37,815 bases of DNA. It comes from Rhodobiaceae bacterium (GTDB lineage Bacteria; Pseudomonadota; Alphaproteobacteria; RS24). Below the pieces are notes generated by a model. That model did no database searches and had not been told where the DNA came from. It was given only the letters and a program-made list of their open reading frames with translations. Location of the stretch: assembly GCA_002683515.1 (NCBI GenBank), contig NYTN01000011.1, positions 1 to 37,815 of the forward strand. Direction: 5' to 3'. A program made the translations under genes and the position numbers. This document shows positions 33,730-37,815 of this stretch, in pieces (position 1 is the first letter of the stretch; every line of letters begins with the position of its first letter).

Positions 33730-34469
33730 TGTGTGGTCGCTACGCTATGGAAACCCCGCCAGAGGTTTTGAAGCAGCTTTTGCCTTTTGCTAATTCCCCG
33801 AATTTTCCGGCATCTTATAATATCGCCCCTAGCCAACCAGTTCCAATAATTCGCGACTCCGCGCTGGTGAGTGGCGCAGGGCAACATGAATGTGTCATGG
33901 TACAATGGGGGCTGGTGCCGAGCTGGATGAAAGCAGACAAAATTGCCGATATGTCGAGCCGCCCGCAAATCAATGCCCGAAGCGAGACCGTTACAGAGAA
34001 ACCTTTTTTTAAGTCAGCGTTTAAATCTAGGCGATGCTTGTTTCCAGCCGATGCGTTTTATGAATGGTATCGAGGTGGAAAAGGCAAAAACCAGCCATAT
34101 TGTATCCGGCGGCAGGATGAAACGCCCTTTATGATGGCGGGTATCTGGGAGTTTTGGCAGGGCGCTGATGGCAGTGAAATCGAAACTTGCGCTATATTGA
34201 CTGTTGGTGCCAATGAAACATTATCTGCGATACACCATAGAATGCCGGTCATTCTAGAGGCGACCCATTGGGCGGATTGGCTTGATACCCCTGCCGCTAA
34301 ATCCGACAGTTTACGCTCTCTGCTTCAATCTGCCTCGGAAGCAGATTTCAAAGCCTATCCGGTGTCTGAAGCGGTCAATAAAGTTGCCAATAATGCGCCA
34401 GAGATGCTGGAGGTTGCCCCAGAGATAGACAATAGCGACACACCAGATGCGCAATTTGATTTATTTTGA
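33729..34469 (+). CDS. SRAP-domain protein (YedK/HMCES-like)
   Basis: 246 residues. The SRAP family forms a DNA-protein crosslink at abasic sites in single-stranded DNA through Cys2, protecting the lesion. Cys2 (MCGRYAM) is present, as are Asn82 in INARSET, Glu112 in FYEW, and His170 in HHRMPVIL, equivalent to E. coli YedK Cys2, Asn75, Glu105 and His160. After removal of Met1, Cys2 becomes the N-terminal nucleophile, so the start at 33729 is fixed by function. Its last 9 bases overlap the convergent Sua5 gene. Confidence 0.93.
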   Translation: MCGRYAMETPPEVLKQLLPFANSPNFPASYNIAPSQPVPIIRDSALVSGAGQHECVMVQWGLVPSWMKADKIADMSSRPQINARSETVTEKPFFKSAFKSRRCLFPADAFYEWYRGGKGKNQPYCIRRQDETPFMMAGIWEFWQGADGSEIETCAILTVGANETLSAIHHRMPVILEATHWADWLDTPAAKSDSLRSLLQSASEADFKAYPVSEAVNKVANNAPEMLEVAPEIDNSDTPDAQFDLF

Positions 34470-35423
34470 AGCAGCGGCGCGTTCCAGCCTGTCATTAATC
34501 GCTGCGCCAAGGCCCTCATTAGGTATCGGCATCACCGCTATGCGGGGGGTTTTTGTATCAAGCTCGTGCAAATGGGTGAAAAGATTTGCGGCGGCCTCTA
34601 TCAGATTTCCTGAAGAGCTGAGATTAAGGCACAGGTTCTCACATGGAGGTACATCCTTGCCGAAAGCGAGTAACCCCTCATCTTGTTCGACAGTTACAGC
34701 GTTGAGGCGCAGTCCGGCTTGAGGGGCGTAATGCCTTACCAGCCGACCAGGTGCGAGTTGTGCTGTTTGGCTATCATCTTCAGGTAAGAAGTTCAGCTTA
34801 AACCCAAGAGTTTTTTCGAGTTCACTTGGGTCCAGACTGCCGCGACGAAGCAGGACAGGTTCTTCTTGAAGACACCCGATAATGGTCGACTCCAACCCTT
34901 TGGCACAGGCACCGCCATCTAGAATGGGGAGGTTGGGGAAATCTTTCGCTACATGACTAGCCTGAGTTGGGCTGAGTTGGCCTGACTTATTGGCGCTGGG
35001 CGCAGCTAGAGGGCATTGTGCCGCCGTCAATAACTCTTGCGCGACTGGATGTGCTGGTACGCGAAGGGCTAGGCTCGGCAAACCTGCCGAGGCCAGCAAG
35101 CTGACCTCATTGTGAGAGGCGTTATTTGAACGGCGGGGGACAACCAGCGTCAAGGCACCTGGCCAATGCATTAAGGCAAGTGATTTGGCAATCGGAGAGA
35201 AGATACCCAGCGTCTCAGCTTGTGCGAGGTCGCGGACATGAACAATTAAGGGGTTGAATTGAGGGCGGCATTTAATCTCGAAAATTTTGGCTACAGCCTC
35301 ATCATTTCGCGCATCCACGCCAAGGCCGTAAACCGTTTCTGTCGGAAAGGCCACAGGCTTTCCAATGCTAATGACGGTTGCAAGCTTATATATATTTTCG
35401 GCACTTGCCGGAAACACGCTCAT
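34461..35423 (-). CDS. Threonylcarbamoyl-AMP synthase, Sua5 type
   Basis: 320 residues. It makes threonylcarbamoyl-AMP from Thr, bicarbonate and ATP for the t6A37 modification of tRNA. The N-terminal YrdC-like domain has FPTETVYGLG at 26-35 and KCRPQFNPL at 51-59, where KGRP is usual (Gly to Cys). LAAPSANKSGQLSPT is conserved. A C-terminal Sua5 domain (after about residue 205, PGRLVRHYAP) makes it the two-domain type, unlike short TsaC. Its stop overlaps the SRAP gene. It begins two bases after the SDR stop (TAG-GC-ATG), so is cotranscribed with that gene. Confidence 0.93.
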   Translation of the reverse strand: MSVFPASAENIYKLATVISIGKPVAFPTETVYGLGVDARNDEAVAKIFEIKCRPQFNPLIVHVRDLAQAETLGIFSPIAKSLALMHWPGALTLVVPRRSNNASHNEVSLLASAGLPSLALRVPAHPVAQELLTAAQCPLAAPSANKSGQLSPTQASHVAKDFPNLPILDGGACAKGLESTIIGCLQEEPVLLRRGSLDPSELEKTLGFKLNFLPEDDSQTAQLAPGRLVRHYAPQAGLRLNAVTVEQDEGLLAFGKDVPPCENLCLNLSSSGNLIEAAANLFTHLHELDTKTPRIAVMPIPNEGLGAAINDRLERAAASK

Positions 35424-35425
35424 GC

Positions 35426-36385
35426 CTATTTTCGTGTCGCAGCTGATTGTGACGCGGTGTCGCGAATATCACGCGACAGAGGTGTGGCGTTTCGATTATG
35501 CAGAGATAATAATTTAGTTGCCAGGTTTGACGGCAAAATGTTCACAACGGTCCCGAGAATTTTATAAAACAGACCATTCACAATAACCGGCCCTTTGTTT
35601 TCCATCACGGACTCATAACTTTTACGGCACACATCCGGTCCTGTCAGCCACATGAATTTCGGCAGGCGATTCATTTGCTCACGGTTGCCCGCAATATCGT
35701 GAAATTCGCTTAATACAAAACCTGGGCAGAGCGCTTGTACATGAATACCTTTCTCATGATATTCGGCAGAGAGAGCCTGTGAAAATTTAATTAGATAGCT
35801 TTTTATAGGACCATAAAGTGTGCCGCCAGGAGAACCTGGCAAAAGGCCTGCAACGGACGCCATATTGATAATACGCCCATAGCCGCGTTCCGCCATGCCG
35901 ACACCTATTAAGTGACAGAGTTCTGTCGGTGCTGTCAGCATGGTCTGAAGCATATCGGCATGAGATTGCCATTTTGCCATGTCAAAATTACCTGGAACTG
36001 TATAGCCGGCATTATTGACCAGAAAATCAATATTCAGGCCCTCTTTAGTGATTTTTTCTACCAATCGCGTTGGCGCGCGCGGATCACTGAGATCTTCAGG
36101 AAAAATATGGATATTCACACCGTAAGAGGTTTCCAGCCTGTCAGCCAGAGATTGCAATCTGTCTTTGCGGCGGGCTGTTATGATCAAATCAAAACCTTGT
36201 TCAGCTAGCAGAGTTGCATAATCATGTCCGATACCTGCTGAAGCACCAGTAATAAGTGCCCTTCGCCTGTTCAGTCTCTTTTGGGGTTTTCCGACCTTTG
36301 TTTTTGATGTTTGGCGAGCTTTTTTTGTCACCGTTTTTTTCGCCGGTGTTTTGGTATGTGCCTTAGCTGTTTTTTTCTCTGCCAT
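35426..36385 (-). CDS. Short-chain dehydrogenase/reductase with lysine-rich N-terminal tail
   Basis: 319 residues. Residues 1-42 are a Lys/Ala/Thr-rich tail (with TPAKKTVTKKARQTSKTK), like histone H1 or bacterial H1-like tails. The SDR fold follows: TGASAGIG at 46-53, NNAG at 124-127, Ser177, Tyr191 and Lys195, so the catalytic residues are complete. The Thr-Gly-x3-Gly-x-Gly motif, followed by TARRKDRL, suggests NADP(H). An alternative start inside the tail (GTG at residue 19) has no ribosome binding site, so the tail appears to be translated. The C-terminal 30 residues are basic and variable. Substrate unknown. It is upstream of the Sua5 gene and divergent from the MBL gene. Confidence 0.82.
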   Translation of the reverse strand: MAEKKTAKAHTKTPAKKTVTKKARQTSKTKVGKPQKRLNRRRALITGASAGIGHDYATLLAEQGFDLIITARRKDRLQSLADRLETSYGVNIHIFPEDLSDPRAPTRLVEKITKEGLNIDFLVNNAGYTVPGNFDMAKWQSHADMLQTMLTAPTELCHLIGVGMAERGYGRIINMASVAGLLPGSPGGTLYGPIKSYLIKFSQALSAEYHEKGIHVQALCPGFVLSEFHDIAGNREQMNRLPKFMWLTGPDVCRKSYESVMENKGPVIVNGLFYKILGTVVNILPSNLATKLLSLHNRNATPLSRDIRDTASQSAATRK

Positions 36386-36471
36386 TCGGCGCCCTTTTGT
36401 TAACTGAGATGTTATATGCTACATAGGTTTGCAGATTTGGGCAATCGACCCTTCAACCCAAGGATAATGAA

Positions 36472-37533
36472 ATGAACGGACAAAAGCCGATTGTAGAGAA
36501 TGCTCACGGCCTGACCTATTTGTTTGACGATAAACCTGAACCGGCTGAAATCCGTGAAGTGGCAGAAGGTGTTCACTGGTTGCGCTTGCCTTTATTTGAA
36601 ACGCTGGATCACATAAATGTCTGGCTGTTGGAAGATGGTGAATCATGGGTCATTGTCGATACCGGGCTTAATAACGATCGCACCAAAGAAATCTGGGAAA
36701 ATGTTTTCGCCAAAACTTTTCAGGGTAAGCCGGTTAGTAAAATTCTTGTGACGCATATGCACCCCGATCATATAGGACTGGCAGGTTGGATGGTTGATAA
36801 ATTTGGCGTTATGCTCACCATGACGCGACTTGAATATTTGACCTGTCGGGTACTCGCTGCGGATACAGATAAAAAAGCACCGAAAGAAGCCCTAGATTTC
36901 CTCTATAAGGTAGGTGTCCCTGACGAGATTATTGAGGGCTATAAAGAGCGTTTTGGTATGTTCGGTGCTGCGATTTATGATCTACCTCAAAATTTCTACC
37001 GAGTCATTGATGAAGAAGAAATTGTTATTAACGGACGCATTTGGAAAGTCGCTGTCGGAAATGGGCACTCGCCTGAGCATGCTTGCTTTTTCTGTCCATC
37101 TTTGAAAGTTGTTATTTCCGGCGATCAGATTCTGCCTCGTATATCCTCTCATGTCGGCATTTTCCCAAATGAACCAGATGCCAATAATCTTGAAGATTGG
37201 ATTGAGAGTTGTAAAAAACTAAAATCTGTTTTCCCTCGAGATTTGTTGGTTTTACCGTCGCATAATGAACCTTTCTATGGTGTTCATAATCGGTTGCAGT
37301 CGCTGATAGACGGGCATGAGAAAAGGCTCACAAAACTTCTTGCAGCCTGCGAAACTCCACGTAGCCCAGCAGATCCTGTACTTTTCTCGATTCTGTTTAA
37401 GCGAACTATAGACAAAGGCTTGTTTATCATGGCCATAAGTGAGAGCATGGCGCACTTAAATTGTCTTTATCGTCGAGACCTTTTAAACAAATCGTTAGAT
37501 GAAGATGGTAGGTTAAGGTTTGTTGCAAGCTGA
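36472..37533 (+). CDS. MBL-fold metallohydrolase
   Basis: 353 residues. The metal-binding motif HMHPDH is at 95-100 (in THMHPDHIG), with GNGHSPEH, GDQILP and PSHNEPF further on, so two zinc ions are likely bound. The last 70 or so residues form an extra alpha-helical part, in the position of the winged-helix segment seen in other MBL enzymes of this shape. Substrate is unknown; glyoxalase II-like or other thioester hydrolysis is possible. AAGGATA before the ATG is a ribosome binding site. It precedes xseB by 14 bases. Confidence 0.85.
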   Translation: MNGQKPIVENAHGLTYLFDDKPEPAEIREVAEGVHWLRLPLFETLDHINVWLLEDGESWVIVDTGLNNDRTKEIWENVFAKTFQGKPVSKILVTHMHPDHIGLAGWMVDKFGVMLTMTRLEYLTCRVLAADTDKKAPKEALDFLYKVGVPDEIIEGYKERFGMFGAAIYDLPQNFYRVIDEEEIVINGRIWKVAVGNGHSPEHACFFCPSLKVVISGDQILPRISSHVGIFPNEPDANNLEDWIESCKKLKSVFPRDLLVLPSHNEPFYGVHNRLQSLIDGHEKRLTKLLAACETPRSPADPVLFSILFKRTIDKGLFIMAISESMAHLNCLYRRDLLNKSLDEDGRLRFVAS

Positions 37534-37547
37534 GTCAGGATAAATAA

Positions 37548-37805
37548 ATGTCTGATCAAAATGAAATGGAGAAAGAAATCTCCCAAATGAGTTTTGAGCA
37601 AGCTCTCGAAGCTCTTGAAGAAATCGTGGATAGTCTGGAAAGCGGGAATGTGGCGCTTGAAGCATCCATACAAATTTATCAGCGTGGAAATCTTTTACGC
37701 CTTCATTGCGAGGCTAAACTTAAAGATGCTCAAAGCAAAATTGAAAAAATCACTGGCACAGGTGATGGCAAAGACCCCGATACGGAGCCGCTAGATATAG
37801 GCTGA
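37548..37805 (+). CDS. xseB: Exodeoxyribonuclease VII small subunit
   Basis: 85 residues. XseB binds XseA to make exonuclease VII, which degrades single-stranded DNA. The core (MSFEQALEALEEIVDSLESG, then LEASIQIYQRGNLLRLHCE) is a typical XseB helical hairpin. The C-terminal tail (about 65-85) is acidic and variable. AGGA before the ATG is a ribosome binding site. xseA is not in the window. The gene is followed one base after its stop by another ATG. Confidence 0.95.
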   Translation: MSDQNEMEKEISQMSFEQALEALEEIVDSLESGNVALEASIQIYQRGNLLRLHCEAKLKDAQSKIEKITGTGDGKDPDTEPLDIG

Positions 37806-37806
37806 T

Positions 37807-37815
37807 ATGGATACC
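37807..37815 (+). CDS. First codons of the next gene, cut by window edge
   Basis: ATG GAT ACC starts one base after the xseB stop (TGATATG) and runs off the edge. In alphaproteobacteria the gene after xseB is often ispA, a farnesyl diphosphate synthase; this identity rests only on that synteny. Confidence 0.3.

Noticed and set aside
34960..34990. Tandem 10-base CTGAGTTGG-type repeats inside Sua5
   Set aside because: Only about two and a half copies, in frame with a conserved protein segment; ordinary coding sequence.

Overview
The window is a gene-dense chromosomal segment of an alphaproteobacterium. The evidence is a separate b' subunit in an atpI-atpB-atpE-atpF'-atpF cluster, the order mutY / DUF721 (DciA-like) / DsbA-like / smc, the run ETF-QO, TPR protein, ispE, octaprenyl-type synthase, TrmN6-like methylase, glyQ, glyS, ppdK, and a NadQ-type Nudix regulator beside nadABC. 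Base composition is moderate and the gene packing is tight (many TAATG or ATGA junctions and overlapping stop codons). I infer a free-living, perhaps marine, member of a compact-genome alphaproteobacterial order; I cannot name it further. No tRNA, rRNA, CRISPR array, insertion sequence, prophage or integrase was seen, and no real gene looks broken.

Layout. 1-5653: a mutY fragment on the minus strand, then divergently a DciA-like helicase-loader candidate, a membrane-anchored DsbA-like thiol oxidoreductase and SMC. 5741-8374: the Fo half of ATP synthase. 8342-11127: minus-strand lytic transglycosylase and family 4-like uracil-DNA glycosylase. 11393-15795: ETF-ubiquinone oxidoreductase, TPR protein and ispE, meeting a convergent long-chain polyprenyl diphosphate synthase. 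16916-23438: TrmN6-like methylase, both glycyl-tRNA synthetase subunits and pyruvate phosphate dikinase. 23439-23691: an AT-rich gap with phased A-tracts and two dyads, then a SleB-type hydrolase. 24470-29131: the de novo NAD operon nadA-nadB-nadC with its probable regulator and a 21-bp operator palindrome. 29174-31751: a stand-alone KAS III-like enzyme, tag and ygfZ. 31927-34469: a dihydroorotase-like protein, DUF192 and SRAP/YedK. 34461-36385: Sua5 and an SDR with a lysine-rich tail. 36472-37815: an MBL-fold hydrolase, xseB and the first three codons of a further gene.

Most of this is housekeeping. ETF-QO feeds electrons to the ubiquinone pool, whose side chain is made by the polyprenyl synthase from precursors supplied through IspE. 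The NAD genes form a self-contained regulated unit. I see no clearly new multi-gene system. The best leads are the NadQ-type regulator plus operator, the structured gap before the SleB gene, the histone-H1-like tail on the SDR, active-site or cluster-ligand changes in PyrC, Tag and UDG, and repeated use of TTG start codons with strong ribosome binding sites.
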